Source of the DNA: Pseudomonadota bacterium
GTDB taxonomy: Bacteria; Pseudomonadota; Gammaproteobacteria; Burkholderiales; Ferrovaceae
DNA: 64,000 bases
Direction of reading: 5' to 3'
NCBI GenBank assembly: GCA_021798835.1
Contig: JAJZBQ010000009.1
Coordinates: 1-64,000 of the forward strand
Of this stretch, positions 26,625-35,989 are shown piece after piece. The stretch's first letter is position 1. Each line of letters begins with the position of its first letter. The notes below the pieces were generated by a model that saw nothing but the letters and a program-made list of their open reading frames with translations, was not told the DNA's origin and searched no databases. A program made the translations under genes and the position numbers.

Positions 26625-27821
26625 GTGACCAGCACCCAGGAGCAGCGCGGCTGGATGGGGGTTTGTGTCGCGGTGTTTTTCTTCTGGGGGTTATCGACGG
26701 TGTTGATCGACTCTCTGGTTCCCAAACTCAAGGAATTGTTCGATTTGGGGTATGCCGAGGTGCTGTTGACCCAGTTCAGTTTCTTTGTGGGATATCTGGT
26801 TTTTTCTCTTCCTGCAGGGCACCTTCTGGCACATTGGGGGTATCCGCGTAGCATTGCGCTGGGACTTGGATTGGCGGTGATCGGCTGTTTGCTGTTGATT
26901 CCGGCCACGTTGTTCGGGCGTTTCCCCTGGTTTCTGGTGGCCCTGTTTGTGCTGGCAGCCGGCATTACCCAGTTGCAGGTGGCCGTGAATCCGCTGGTTC
27001 TGGCCCTGGGGGTGCGTGACCATGCGCAAAGTCGTTTGACATTGGCGCAGGGGTTCAATTCTCTGGGAACGACGGTGGGCCCCTTGATTGGGGCGGCCGT
27101 GATTTTACGGCAGGTGACCCCGGATAATCTGGCTCCCTTACGTTGGCCATTTTTGGCCATCGCGGTGTGTTTTGTGGCATTGGGGTGGCGCTTCTGGTCA
27201 GGGCGCGATGCGGCGGCGTTACCTGCCGTGAGTGCGGGACCTGCCAAGGTGGATTGGCTCTTGTTGCGTCAACGTCAGTTTGCCTTTGGGTGGGGGGCGC
27301 TGTTCGTGTATGTTGGAGCGGAGGTCACACTGGGGAGTCTGATGACCAACTACTTGATGCAGCCTTCCGTGCTGGCCTGTTCCGCGACGTTGGCGGGTAG
27401 CCTGGTAAGTCTATACTGGGGAGGAGCCATGGTGGGGCGGTTTCTGGGTTCCTGGGTTCTGGTGCGAGTTGCCGCCGCACGGGTCCTGTTTGCCTGTGCC
27501 ATGGTGGCGTTGGGGTTGGTGGGGCTTTCCTGGTTGAGCGGGGGGGTACTGGCGGCTTCGGCACTGTTGCTGGTGGGGGGCTGCAATTCGGTGATGTTTC
27601 CCGTTATCTACTCGCTGGCGCTCAAGGATATGGGGGATGATGTGCCTCAGGCGTCGGGATTGCTTTGTCTGGCCATTGTAGGGGGGGCGCTGGTTCCTTT
27701 GGGCAGCGGGATACTGGCCGATCAGGGAGGATTGCGTTTGGCGTTGGCCTTGCCATTGGTTTGTTACGGTTTGATTGCCGGGTTTGCTCGCTGGACGTGG
27801 GGCTCCTCGCTTGTGCGCTGA
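26625..27821 (+). CDS. MFS sugar transporter, FHS (FucP/GluP-like) type
   Basis: A 398-residue MFS protein with 12 predicted helices. The N-terminal FFFWGLSTVLIDSLVPKLKELFDL, then QFSFFVGYLVFSLPAGHLL, and ITQLQVAVNPLVLALG with LAQGFNSLGTTVGPLIGA, are characteristic of the fucose/glucose/galactose-proton symporter family. It starts with GTG 4 bases after the GH1 stop, so both are cotranscribed. Together they suggest that an exported glycosidase releases a monosaccharide which this carrier imports, feeding the divergent mutarotase/pgm pair. That pathway is inference from gene order. Confidence 0.88.
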   Translation: MTSTQEQRGWMGVCVAVFFFWGLSTVLIDSLVPKLKELFDLGYAEVLLTQFSFFVGYLVFSLPAGHLLAHWGYPRSIALGLGLAVIGCLLLIPATLFGRFPWFLVALFVLAAGITQLQVAVNPLVLALGVRDHAQSRLTLAQGFNSLGTTVGPLIGAAVILRQVTPDNLAPLRWPFLAIAVCFVALGWRFWSGRDAAALPAVSAGPAKVDWLLLRQRQFAFGWGALFVYVGAEVTLGSLMTNYLMQPSVLACSATLAGSLVSLYWGGAMVGRFLGSWVLVRVAAARVLFACAMVALGLVGLSWLSGGVLAASALLLVGGCNSVMFPVIYSLALKDMGDDVPQASGLLCLAIVGGALVPLGSGILADQGGLRLALALPLVCYGLIAGFARWTWGSSLVR

Positions 27822-27823
27822 GA

Positions 27824-28567
27824 CTACGAGTCGCTGGCGCGTGCTTCCCAGCGTGACAGCGTGGGGAACAAATTCAGGCCGGTGTCGCGTTTGAGTTCGG
27901 TGGCCAGTTTGCGCAGGGAAGGCATGTCGGGGGGTGGGAAGGAGGCGGGGCTGGCCATGGCGATGACATTGCCATCTGGACAGGGTGGCAGGACGCATAT
28001 CGGAGGCACAAATGCCTGTTGCAGGCGTTTCAGCGTTCCGCGAAACCCGCGATTTTTGCCGAGCAGATTGATGGTCAGGATGCCATTGTCGCTCAGTCGG
28101 GCACGGCAGCGTTGGTAGAATGCCTCGGATTCCAGTGCGCCGGCACGACCTTTCTCGTCGAATCCATCGACCAGAATCACATCGTATTGCTGGGGGCAGG
28201 TGGCCATGAAGTCGGCCCCATCGGCATGAATTACCTCCAGGTGCAGAGCATTTTCCGGGAGTTTGAAAAAATGGCGTGCGGCGGCAATGACCTGATGGTT
28301 GCATTCGATGACGGTTTGATGGGTGTCGGGGCAATGCCGATGGAGAAATCGGGTCAGGGATGCGGCACCCAGACCGATCAGCAGCACGCGTTCCGGATGT
28401 CGTGGCCCCAGCAGCAGAGGCATCATCATCTCGCGGGTATATTCCAGTTCCAGATGCCAGGGGCGGGCTACCCGCATGGCTCCCTGAACCCATTCAGAAC
28501 CGAAATGCAGGGTTCGCACGCCACAGGATTCGCGGATATCGATGGCGTGTTGTGCGGGAGAGGCCAT
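27824..28567 (-). CDS. Spermidine-synthase-like methyltransferase-fold protein
   Basis: A 247-residue Rossmann-fold protein like PAPT/SpeE. ERVLLIGLGAASLTRFLHRH is the nucleotide-binding loop; VIECNHQVIAAARHFF and DAVLVD-type YDVILVDGFDEKG follow in family order. It lacks the N-terminal beta-rich domain of canonical SpeE, as do many short proteobacterial homologues. An upstream open extension exists, but the ATG at 28567 avoids overlap with the lipoprotein gene, which ends 8 bases earlier on the same strand. It converges with the MFS gene with 2 bases between stops. Polyamine synthesis is possible but not proven. Confidence 0.8.
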   Translation of the reverse strand: MASPAQHAIDIRESCGVRTLHFGSEWVQGAMRVARPWHLELEYTREMMMPLLLGPRHPERVLLIGLGAASLTRFLHRHCPDTHQTVIECNHQVIAAARHFFKLPENALHLEVIHADGADFMATCPQQYDVILVDGFDEKGRAGALESEAFYQRCRARLSDNGILTINLLGKNRGFRGTLKRLQQAFVPPICVLPPCPDGNVIAMASPASFPPPDMPSLRKLATELKRDTGLNLFPTLSRWEARASDS

Positions 28568-28575
28568 GCGAGGGA

Positions 28576-29439
28576 TCACAGACCGGAAGCGCGCAGGTTT
28601 TGGACAAGTTTTTCCATGGCGCGATGCAGGGATTGATCCAGTTGTTGCATTTGTTGGTCTTGAGAGATATCGCCAATCAACTGGGGCCATAGCCCGTCTG
28701 AAAATCCGGTTTCGTCATCCTGCCACAGGATGACTCCGCTGTGCAGGTCCACCAGATCACCATGAACCCGGACAGGGCGATACATCTTGTCGAGAACCCA
28801 GAGGCCCGAATAGGCTTCCAGGCTTTCTTCCGCGGTTTCATCCACCAGATAAATGCCTGCCAGAGCGCGGGTGGCCGGGTGCACGTAAAAAAAGGCGGTG
28901 ATTCCCAAGGTGCTCACGACTTCGTAGGCGATGAGGCTACGTTTCCAGGCCGAGGGAGTCCAGCCGTAATCGGTGAGGCCAAATCGCAGCAACAGATCTG
29001 TTTTTGGATGGCTGCGTTGCAGATTGTCGAGTGTGGGGCCGGAGAGAGAGGTGGCGGAGGTGCCTGGGCTGAATTGAAAAGAAGGGGGGAGTTGGAAAGG
29101 GGTCGGATCGAGATGGACTCCGGGGAGTTGTGTCAATTGGTTGGACAACTCCAGTTGGGCCTTTTGGGTCGCCTGCTGGATGAGCGCGTGATTTACGGCT
29201 GCAATGTCCGCAGGGGTAGCAGGGGTGGCAGGGGATGATGCTTCGATCAGATCATGGATCAACGTGGGAGAGAGTTCGCTGGATTGCCACAGTCCAATGG
29301 TGGGGGTGGGAGAAGGCAGATTGATCGGTTGCGTGGACAGCGTGGAACAGCCGGAAAGCCACGCCAACGCTAGTCCCGTCAGTAAAAAACGACCGAACAG
29401 GGACGCGTGGCGGGTGGGCAAAAAGGTTGAAGCGCTCAA
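28576..29439 (-). CDS. Putative outer-membrane lipoprotein
   Basis: A 287-residue protein with a lipoprotein signal: basic start, hydrophobic FLLTGLALAWLSGC with lipobox LSGC (Cys near residue 31). The mature protein begins with a Pro/Ser/Thr-rich linker; the later part (DLLLRFGLTDYGWTPSAWKR, STLGITAFFYVHPATRALAGIYLVDETAEES, VHGDLVDLHSGVILWQDDETG) looks like a conserved lipoprotein of unknown function, with YVDLH..SG..LW as in envelope-stress lipoproteins of the DUF799/GNA1162 sort. It is followed by the spermidine-synthase-like gene. Function unknown. Confidence 0.72.
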   Translation of the reverse strand: MSASTFLPTRHASLFGRFLLTGLALAWLSGCSTLSTQPINLPSPTPTIGLWQSSELSPTLIHDLIEASSPATPATPADIAAVNHALIQQATQKAQLELSNQLTQLPGVHLDPTPFQLPPSFQFSPGTSATSLSGPTLDNLQRSHPKTDLLLRFGLTDYGWTPSAWKRSLIAYEVVSTLGITAFFYVHPATRALAGIYLVDETAEESLEAYSGLWVLDKMYRPVRVHGDLVDLHSGVILWQDDETGFSDGLWPQLIGDISQDQQMQQLDQSLHRAMEKLVQNLRASGL

Positions 29440-29456
29440 AGGTAAGCGGTTATACT
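29427..29456 (+). promoter_or_regulatory. Promoter of the antiporter gene
   Basis: TTGAAG, 18 bases, TATACT. The -10 box ends 5 bases before the ATG at 29462, so transcription would begin about at this ATG: either the mRNA is leaderless or translation starts at a later ATG (29498 or 29516). Confidence 0.45.
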
Positions 29457-29461
29457 GAAAA

Positions 29462-30691
29462 ATGTCTGGATTACTCTATGGCTTCTTCATCGAAGCCATG
29501 ACGGCGTGGAGGGGAATGTTCGATCCGATACATGCGGTGTTTGTACGCATTGCTTTTTCATTTTTGGTGGCGGCACTGGTGGGTGAGACAGTGCATCATT
29601 ATAGTCAGTTCCCGCGCATTGCGGGTTACGCTTTGGCAGGGGTGGTATTGGGACCGCTGGGGTTGGGTTGGGTAGATACCGCTGACTTGCCCAGTATGGG
29701 GCCCTTTGTGGGGTTGGCTGTGGCCTTGTTGCTCTTTGAGTTGGGGACCCATATTCATGTGCGCTGGCTGATTCAGCACCCGTGGGTCGTGGTTTCCAGT
29801 CTCCTGGAATCGTTTGCCACCTTTGTGGCTACGTATCTGGTCACTCGGGTATTGGGTATTGAGACCGAGACAGGATTGGTGATTGCGGTGATGATCATGG
29901 GGAGTTCACCGGTGATTGCCATGCAGACGATCACCGAGAATCGCGCACGAGGGCGGGTGTCACAGCGTCTGCTGGTGCTCAGCGGGCTCAACATCGCTTA
30001 TTCGGTATTGGGCTTCCAGTTGATCATGGCGTGGTATCAGGGGGCATTTCACAGCCAATGGTTGCTCGGTATTGGGCGTTTCATGATGTTGGTCATGGGG
30101 TCATTGGGGTTGGGGGTGGTACTGGCGCTTTCCTTCAAGGGGTTGCGAAGTCGGTTCGATCTTTCCGTTGAGCACAGCGCTCCCTTGGTTTTAGGGTTGT
30201 TGCTGTTTATCGAGTCTTTGGTGTTGCTGTTCAAGTGGCCGGTTCTCTTGGCCCCGCTCATTGGGGGAGGCCTGGTGAAGTGTTGGGATCAACGACCGAT
30301 ATTATTGCCGCGCTACGTGGCGACACTGGGGAGTTTATTGGCCATCATGCTGTTTGTGATGGCGGGTTCGCGCCTGACATGGCATTACCTGTGGCTGGGG
30401 GCGGGTAGTGCTGCATTGTTATTGCTGGTTCGGGTTTTGGCCAAACTGCTGTGTGTGGGAGCGTTGGGGCCAATCACCGGGTTGGATCTTCGTCAGTCCT
30501 TGGCACTGGGGGTATCGCTGATCCCGTTGGCAGAAGTTCCCATGGTCGAGCTCAACGATCTGCATCGATTCTATCCCCAGGCCGATGGTGTAGCGGATGC
30601 TGTGGTGCTGTGTCTGGTCATGGTGATGGTGGTTCTCGGCCCATTGGCGTTGCAGTGGGGATTGCGATTTGTCCGTGAATGTCGGGAGTGA
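29462..30691 (+). CDS. Cation/proton antiporter, CPA2 (KefB-like membrane domain)
   Basis: A 409-residue protein with about 12 membrane helices matching the CPA2 exchanger domain: GYALAGVVLGPLGLGWV, VGLAVALLLFELGTHIHVRWL (in place of the FxxGLE helix), MIMGSSPVIAMQTITENRARG in the core crossover, and SLALGVSLIPLAEVPMVELND near the end. No C-terminal RCK/TrkA_N domain, so it is shorter than KefB/KefC. The FELGTH helix is a variation on FLAGLE. The start is ambiguous (29462, 29498, or 29516 with GGAGGGG close upstream). It precedes ybdK by 4 bases. A link between K+/H+ exchange and gamma-glutamyl ligation would fit Kef regulation by glutathione, but is inference. Confidence 0.82.
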   Translation: MSGLLYGFFIEAMTAWRGMFDPIHAVFVRIAFSFLVAALVGETVHHYSQFPRIAGYALAGVVLGPLGLGWVDTADLPSMGPFVGLAVALLLFELGTHIHVRWLIQHPWVVVSSLLESFATFVATYLVTRVLGIETETGLVIAVMIMGSSPVIAMQTITENRARGRVSQRLLVLSGLNIAYSVLGFQLIMAWYQGAFHSQWLLGIGRFMMLVMGSLGLGVVLALSFKGLRSRFDLSVEHSAPLVLGLLLFIESLVLLFKWPVLLAPLIGGGLVKCWDQRPILLPRYVATLGSLLAIMLFVMAGSRLTWHYLWLGAGSAALLLLVRVLAKLLCVGALGPITGLDLRQSLALGVSLIPLAEVPMVELNDLHRFYPQADGVADAVVLCLVMVMVVLGPLALQWGLRFVRECRE

Positions 30692-30695
30692 TGTG

Positions 30696-31811
30696 ATGGT
30701 CATTCCAGAATTTGTTTCCTCTCGTTCCCTGACGCTGGGGGTAGAGTTGGAGTTGCAGTTGGTCAATCCATACGATTACGACCTATCGGAAGCTACGGCA
30801 GATCTGTTGCGGTTGTTGCGTAAAAAGAACCGGGAATGGGATGTCAAACCGGAGATTACCCATGGCATGTTTGAGATGGCCACAGGCATCTGCGAGAATT
30901 ACGATGATATCTTCAGCCAACTGGACGAAATTCGTCAGGCAGCCTTGCTTTGCGCAGACCGGTTGGATATCGGGATTTGTGGAGGAGGGACCCACCCGTT
31001 TCAGCATTGGGGAGAGCGGCGCATCTATGAAACCCCGCGCTTCGATCAGTTGTCTGCGTTATACGGTTATCTGGCCAAACAATTCACGGTATTTGGGCAA
31101 CACGTGCATGTGGGTTGTCCTCAGGCCGACGAGGCGCTGGTGCTGATGCATCGGTTATCTCGATATGTGCCGCATCTGATTGCATTGAGTGCGTCTTCTC
31201 CCTTTGTTCAGGGAAGCGATACGGGCTTTCATTCGGCGCGTCTGAATTCGGTGTTTGCCTTCCCACTCAGTGGGCGTGCCCCCATGATGCGCACCTGGAC
31301 AGAGTTTTCCGACTACTTTGAGGCGATGACGGCTACGGGTATTGTGAAAAGTATGAAAGATTTCTACTGGGATATTCGCCCGAAACCCGAGTACGGTACG
31401 GTGGAAGTGCGGGTCATGGATACGCCCTTGACCATTGCCAAAGCAGGGGCCGTTGCGGTATTCATTCAGGCGTTGGCCCGTTATCTGATGACGGAAGCGC
31501 CTTTCGAGGAGCAGGAACGGGATTATCTGGTATACAGTTTCAACCGTTTTCAGGCATGTCGATTCGGCTTGCAAGGCGTATATGTCGATCCGAGTACCAA
31601 TGAACACCGTCAGTTGTCAGAAGAACTGCTGGAAACCTTCGCCAACATTGAATCCCACGCAATCGACCTCAGGGCAGATGCGGCCTGCGCTCGTCTCAAA
31701 GATGAGGTGCTCAAGGGGGAGAATGATGCGTCCTGGTTGCGTCATCAGAATGCGCACATGGAATCACTGGCGGCGCTGGTGCAACAACAATGCCGGCTCT
31801 GGAGAGACTGA
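30696..31811 (+). CDS. ybdK: YbdK, carboxylate-amine ligase (GCS2 family)
   Basis: A 371-residue GCS2-family protein, related to gamma-glutamylcysteine ligase and shown in E. coli to have weak such activity. SLTLGVELELQLV (catalytic metal-binding Glu), GICGGGTHPFQHW, GQHVHVGCP, RLNSVFAFPLSGRAPMM and DIRPKPEYGTVEVRVMDTP are all conserved. The start at 30696 has GGGAGTG upstream and lies 4 bases after the antiporter stop. Intact. Confidence 0.93.
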   Translation: MVIPEFVSSRSLTLGVELELQLVNPYDYDLSEATADLLRLLRKKNREWDVKPEITHGMFEMATGICENYDDIFSQLDEIRQAALLCADRLDIGICGGGTHPFQHWGERRIYETPRFDQLSALYGYLAKQFTVFGQHVHVGCPQADEALVLMHRLSRYVPHLIALSASSPFVQGSDTGFHSARLNSVFAFPLSGRAPMMRTWTEFSDYFEAMTATGIVKSMKDFYWDIRPKPEYGTVEVRVMDTPLTIAKAGAVAVFIQALARYLMTEAPFEEQERDYLVYSFNRFQACRFGLQGVYVDPSTNEHRQLSEELLETFANIESHAIDLRADAACARLKDEVLKGENDASWLRHQNAHMESLAALVQQQCRLWRD

Positions 31812-31849
31812 GTGGTATACGGGATTACGGTAGGAGTTGGAAAGGTTGC

Positions 31850-34800
31850 TCAGGGGATACCAGTTTCCGACGAATCCAGGTATCGTTTTGCCATGCTGGC
31901 TTCAACTCGCGATACCAGACCGGAAGCACCCTGACGGCATGCAACTTCCTTGGCTCGATGTAGCCATTCCATGGATAGCAACCCATCTCCGTAGAGTTGA
32001 AAATAACACTCTCCCTTGAGTCTGTAAATCTCGGCTTCAAAGTGAGTATCCTGTATTCTGTTCATGACGGTGATCGCTTGATCCAGTACCACCATCTGTT
32101 CGGTGTAGTTCCCCAGCATGCCGTGGGCTTCTGCCAGCATTTCCAGGAAATACATGAGGATGCCCCCCATCAACTTGCCTTTCTGCATGATGTCGACCAC
32201 AGCCGATATTCGCAAAACTCCGCCGGGATCTCCTTGTGCCGCCTGTGCCCAGCCTTCGATCAGACTTCCGATGACTTGCCATAGTTCGAAGCCTTGTTTG
32301 GTCGCCAGGGCAGAAAGAATTTCGCCATGTTCGCGGACTTTATCAATTTCTCCATGCAGACGGTAAAGTGTTCCACAAAAACAATGGGCAAAGCACAATG
32401 TAGGGGGGTGATCGATGCGCTGGGCAATGGCCAGGGCCTCTTTTGCCGTATCAATGCTGTCTGTATGCCGACTGATGGTCCACAGGGCCCACGATCCGAA
32501 TTGCATGGCCGACACCAGGACATGTTCACCGAACAGGGAGACGATGGAGTCATCCTGATCCGGACAGTAGATTTTGCGTGCGGTATCCATGTGTCGTATG
32601 GCATCGGCAAAATATCCAAGAGAATAGGAAGTGTTGGTCAGTGCATAGTGTGCGGCGATCAGCAGAGGGGGGCTGCCATCGATGCGTGCAAGCTCAAGCA
32701 GGCGATTGGCCAGTTCCAGGGCATCTCGATGGTTGGTTCGGGAACTGCAGCCCAGGTACAGTCCCCAGATGGTCTGGAATAGTGACAATGACAAACCGGT
32801 TTTTTCGCTGAGGGTGAAGGCGCGCTGATAGGTCTGGTTTGCTTCGGGAGACCCATACCCAAAACTGGAAATTTGAGTGCGGCCCAATTCCACCAGAATA
32901 CCCAGTTCAGTTTTGTCACGATCTGGTGCGTAAGCAAGGGCTTCGATGGTGGCCAAGGCTCGGTTGAAATGCCCGATGGCTTCGGCATTGGCAAACTTTG
33001 CCGCAGCATTTGTGCCAGCCAGTGTCCACCATTCAATTGCTTTTTGCGAATTTCCTGCTTCAAAATAGTGTTTTGCTGCCAGTTCGGGAGCGGCACTGTT
33101 GTTTGCGGCGAGTGCGACGGCGATATGGGAATGGAGCAAACGGCGCGCTGGACGGGACTGGGACTGATAAGCCGTATCGGCGATCAGGGCGTGCTTGAAT
33201 TGGTAGCCGGATTCTGCGTACTCGTGCATGCTGATCATGCCGAATTTTTGTAAGGTACCGAGCATGCCGGCGATATCATGACTGTCCTTGTCGGGAAGCG
33301 CGGCTTGCAGAAGATCCACGCTAAACTGACGACCAATGGTTGCGGCTGCCTGAGCCAGTATTTTTGCTTCTCCCAGTTTGTCGAGGCGAGCTGCCAGCAG
33401 ATCACTGAGAGTTGCAGGAATGATGGACTGCTGAAAGATTTCATTTTTTTCATCGACCAGTGTCCGGGTCATTTCTTCGATGAACAGGGGGATACCATCG
33501 GTTGTCCGGGTGATGAGTTGCATTTTCTCAGGGGAAATATCGTCGCAGGGTTGTCTTATGTGATCGACCATGCAGATGGATTCCTCCTGTGACAACGGCA
33601 GCAGGTTGAGTGTCAGGACTTTTTTGGGGAGATGGAACTCTGGTCGGGTAGTCAGAAGGATGAAAATGGGAGTATTGAGTTCATCGGCGATCAGCCTTTC
33701 CAGCAGTTCGAGTGTCGAATGGTCGGCCCAGTGTGCATCTTCCAGAACGAACAGTAGAGGTCTTTGCGAGGCTGCCAAAGAGAGCATGTCGATCAGCGTG
33801 TTAAAAACCAATAATTTTTCCTGTTGCGGGATTAATTCTGGTAAATCAAAGCGCCCATCAGGATTGAGTGAAAGTAATCGGGCAAGTAGTATCAGCGATT
33901 GATCATTGATGGAGGGGAAGTGCTGGGCGAGATAATTTTCCAGTTTTTCGGTTTTCTCGGCAATGTTGTCCTGCAGGGTAAAAGCGCAGACCTTGGATAG
34001 GTATTCTGTGACGGTGTGCAGAGCGGTACCGCTGTACTCTTCTCGACAATGCCACTTGATGGTCATGCCGGGTTTGGTGGCGACGGTGTTTTCAAAATGT
34101 TGAACCAGGCGGGATTTTCCGATGCCGGGTTCTCCACGCACCAGTAGGGCGTGACGGGTTCTGGTTTTTGTGGTTTTGGTCCAGTATTTCTTCAGGTAGG
34201 CCAATTCCTTTTTTCGACCTACCATGGGGGTCAACTGGTTGGCAACATCCAGTCGGGTCGAAGCGGGACTGGCTTCCAGCACCTGGTAGGCTTTGATGGC
34301 GGGAAGGGTGGGATGTAACTCCAACGTGGTGATGAAGTGGGTTTTAAAGTAGTCGGAAACCAGCGTATGGGTGGCTCCGCTGATGATCGGCCCTCCGGAG
34401 GGAATGGCGTGGCACAAGCGAATGGTGACATCGGTTGTTTTCCCCGTTACGTCTGGCATGTTTCTATCTCCGCGAGTGGCAATCCGGCCCGTGTGTAGGC
34501 TGATTGCAGTGTTTTCGGAGAAATTTGGTAAGCGTGATAGTTCCAGAGCGGCTTTCACGGCCAGCGAGGCGGCATTTTCCAGCGCGCTGGGATAGCCGAA
34601 GTAGGCTAGAAAGTTACCGCTGTGTGTGGGAACCACCAGTCCTCCTTGGCGTGTGATGATTTCCATCGCTTGCTGAACCAGGGGGAGTTTTTGCTCGGTC
34701 ATGTCATCCAGGTCATGGCCTGGTATGTTGAGTTCAAAGTACAGAACGGTTACCTGGCGATGTTCCAGATGAGCAGGAGAAACTGAGGGGGATGAGGGGG

Positions 34801-35170
34801 GGGCTCCATCGTGAGGATTATGGTTTCCGGAGCGAATCTGATCGTACAGAATACGAGTTTCCGCTTCGGGTGATGCCCCCAGTTCCTTGTGCAGCCAGTC
34901 CGTGAAAACATCAAATTGTTTCAACGCCAGGGACACTTGTCCGTCCAGAGCATAACGGCGCATATAGTGACGTTGCGCCTTCTCGTTAGAAGGGCTGATT
35001 TCTTCCAGATGTCGGGCAATGGCGAGTGACTTTGTCTTGTCTCCCGAGGTTTCGGTGCAAGCCAGCAAGTTTTCGAGGAGGCTAATGGCATGTCGTTGAA
35101 ATTTTTCGCGCTGGATCTGTAGCCAGTCGTCAAAGTCGGGGCAATCCGAAAAGTTCAAATGAGATAGCAA
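31850..35170 (-). CDS. SARP/BTAD-AAA-TPR regulator, main part (frameshifted from its N-terminus)
   Basis: An 1106-residue open frame holding the body of a large LuxR/SARP-like regulator. Residues 1-115 are the BTAD helical domain (DCPDFDDWLQIQREKFQRHAIS, RHYMRRYALDGQVSLALKQF). About 138-320 is a class III cyclase-like domain whose metal-binding Asp positions are changed (VLYFELN for the usual F.D, THSGNFLAYFG for LGDGxLAYFG), so it is likely inactive. About 330-620 is an ATPase: RGEPGIGKSRLV (Walker A) and LLFVLEDAHWADHSTLELL. The rest is TPR-like helices. The DNA-binding domain is in another frame upstream, and a shift near 35.26 kb separates them, so the gene is probably broken. Confidence 0.78.
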   Translation of the reverse strand: MLSHLNFSDCPDFDDWLQIQREKFQRHAISLLENLLACTETSGDKTKSLAIARHLEEISPSNEKAQRHYMRRYALDGQVSLALKQFDVFTDWLHKELGASPEAETRILYDQIRSGNHNPHDGAPPSSPSVSPAHLEHRQVTVLYFELNIPGHDLDDMTEQKLPLVQQAMEIITRQGGLVVPTHSGNFLAYFGYPSALENAASLAVKAALELSRLPNFSENTAISLHTGRIATRGDRNMPDVTGKTTDVTIRLCHAIPSGGPIISGATHTLVSDYFKTHFITTLELHPTLPAIKAYQVLEASPASTRLDVANQLTPMVGRKKELAYLKKYWTKTTKTRTRHALLVRGEPGIGKSRLVQHFENTVATKPGMTIKWHCREEYSGTALHTVTEYLSKVCAFTLQDNIAEKTEKLENYLAQHFPSINDQSLILLARLLSLNPDGRFDLPELIPQQEKLLVFNTLIDMLSLAASQRPLLFVLEDAHWADHSTLELLERLIADELNTPIFILLTTRPEFHLPKKVLTLNLLPLSQEESICMVDHIRQPCDDISPEKMQLITRTTDGIPLFIEEMTRTLVDEKNEIFQQSIIPATLSDLLAARLDKLGEAKILAQAAATIGRQFSVDLLQAALPDKDSHDIAGMLGTLQKFGMISMHEYAESGYQFKHALIADTAYQSQSRPARRLLHSHIAVALAANNSAAPELAAKHYFEAGNSQKAIEWWTLAGTNAAAKFANAEAIGHFNRALATIEALAYAPDRDKTELGILVELGRTQISSFGYGSPEANQTYQRAFTLSEKTGLSLSLFQTIWGLYLGCSSRTNHRDALELANRLLELARIDGSPPLLIAAHYALTNTSYSLGYFADAIRHMDTARKIYCPDQDDSIVSLFGEHVLVSAMQFGSWALWTISRHTDSIDTAKEALAIAQRIDHPPTLCFAHCFCGTLYRLHGEIDKVREHGEILSALATKQGFELWQVIGSLIEGWAQAAQGDPGGVLRISAVVDIMQKGKLMGGILMYFLEMLAEAHGMLGNYTEQMVVLDQAITVMNRIQDTHFEAEIYRLKGECYFQLYGDGLLSMEWLHRAKEVACRQGASGLVSRVEASMAKRYLDSSETGIP

Positions 35171-35580
35171 TTCGCCCCGATAGAGTGAGGCCAGATGATG
35201 TTTGTGTTCGATACAGGTGGCACAATCCCCCGTACATGCGGAAATTGTGCACGGAGTTTGTTCTGAAAGCAGTCGACCAGAGCCCGTGAATCCGGGTTGA
35301 AGCGGAGTGTATGGCGGCTAACTTGAAGCACGGGTGACAAGGAGTCATGATCGTTCAGTATGCCGCGTAAATTTGAAAGAACCTGGCGCAGATTGGCCCG
35401 CTTTCCTGATGCGTTGGGCCAAAAAATCTCACCGAGTTCTTCACGTGAGTGCCAGCGTGTTTCGGTGGCCAAGTAGGCCAATAAGCCCCATCCTTTTTCA
35501 TAGGCTGGTCCGGCGACGATGTGTCCCTGCCTTTTGATTTCCGGATTTCCCAGTAGATGGATTTGAAATTCTTTGGTCAT
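35155..35580 (-). pseudogene. N-terminal winged-helix of the SARP-type regulator, split off by a frameshift
   Basis: The 141-residue frame begins MTKEFQIHLLGNPEIKRQG and contains KGWGLLAYLATE, HSREELGEIFWP, ANLRQVLSNLRGIL and RFNPDSRALVD, the OmpR-like DNA-binding domain of SARP regulators. After RALVD this frame loses similarity, while the frame one base earlier reads LLSEQTPCTISACTG, DCATCIEHKHHLASLYRGEL and on into the BTAD domain. In relatives some VxxFxxLL residues link the two parts; these are missing from both frames, so a small deletion near 35,255-35,277 rather than a single miscalled base is likely. No slippery heptamer is seen. Confidence 0.72.
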
Positions 35581-35922
35581 GGAATTCTGTTGCGTGTCTG
35601 TGACGATAGCGGGGTATGGTACAAAAAAAAGAGTCTGGCTGCTGGTTGGCAGCGACTGACGATGTTACGTCTGTCGCCTGGAATTTATATTACCGAAAGG
35701 ATGAGAAGGGGTGGGTTTCGTACTTTGGAGATTTTGGTCAGGGGTCTTGAGTCGGCGATCGGGAGGAGAAATTGGAAAATCAATACGACATGCAGGTTTT
35801 GGGCATATTGGTGGTGTCTTTGATGTGCGGGATAATACGAGGGGTCGGGACCGGTGGTACCGGCGTGCGTAGAACTGGCGTGTGCGCTGAGTAACTTTTT
35901 GATTTGTTAAGGATGTCGCGGC

Positions 35923-35939
35923 GGTAAGCACTATCGAAC
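35923..35939 (+). other. Candidate attR: degenerate copy of the tRNA-Ala T-arm
   Basis: GGTAAGCACTATCGAAC matches 49863-49879 in tRNA-Ala at 14 of 17 bases in the same orientation. It lies 50 bases from two arm-site-like repeats, where the far end of the tRNA-Ala element is expected. The copy is imperfect, so the site is either decayed or from a different tRNA allele. Confidence 0.45.
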
Positions 35940-35989
35940 ATAGGCCGGAAGGCGCGTGGATTATGGATTTTACGGATTGTGGTGCGGTT

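Noticed and set aside
35250..35280. Programmed ribosomal frameshift in the SARP-type gene
   Set aside because: The change needed is -1, yet no X-XXY-YYZ heptamer in the right phase is present, and linker residues are missing, so mutation is more likely.
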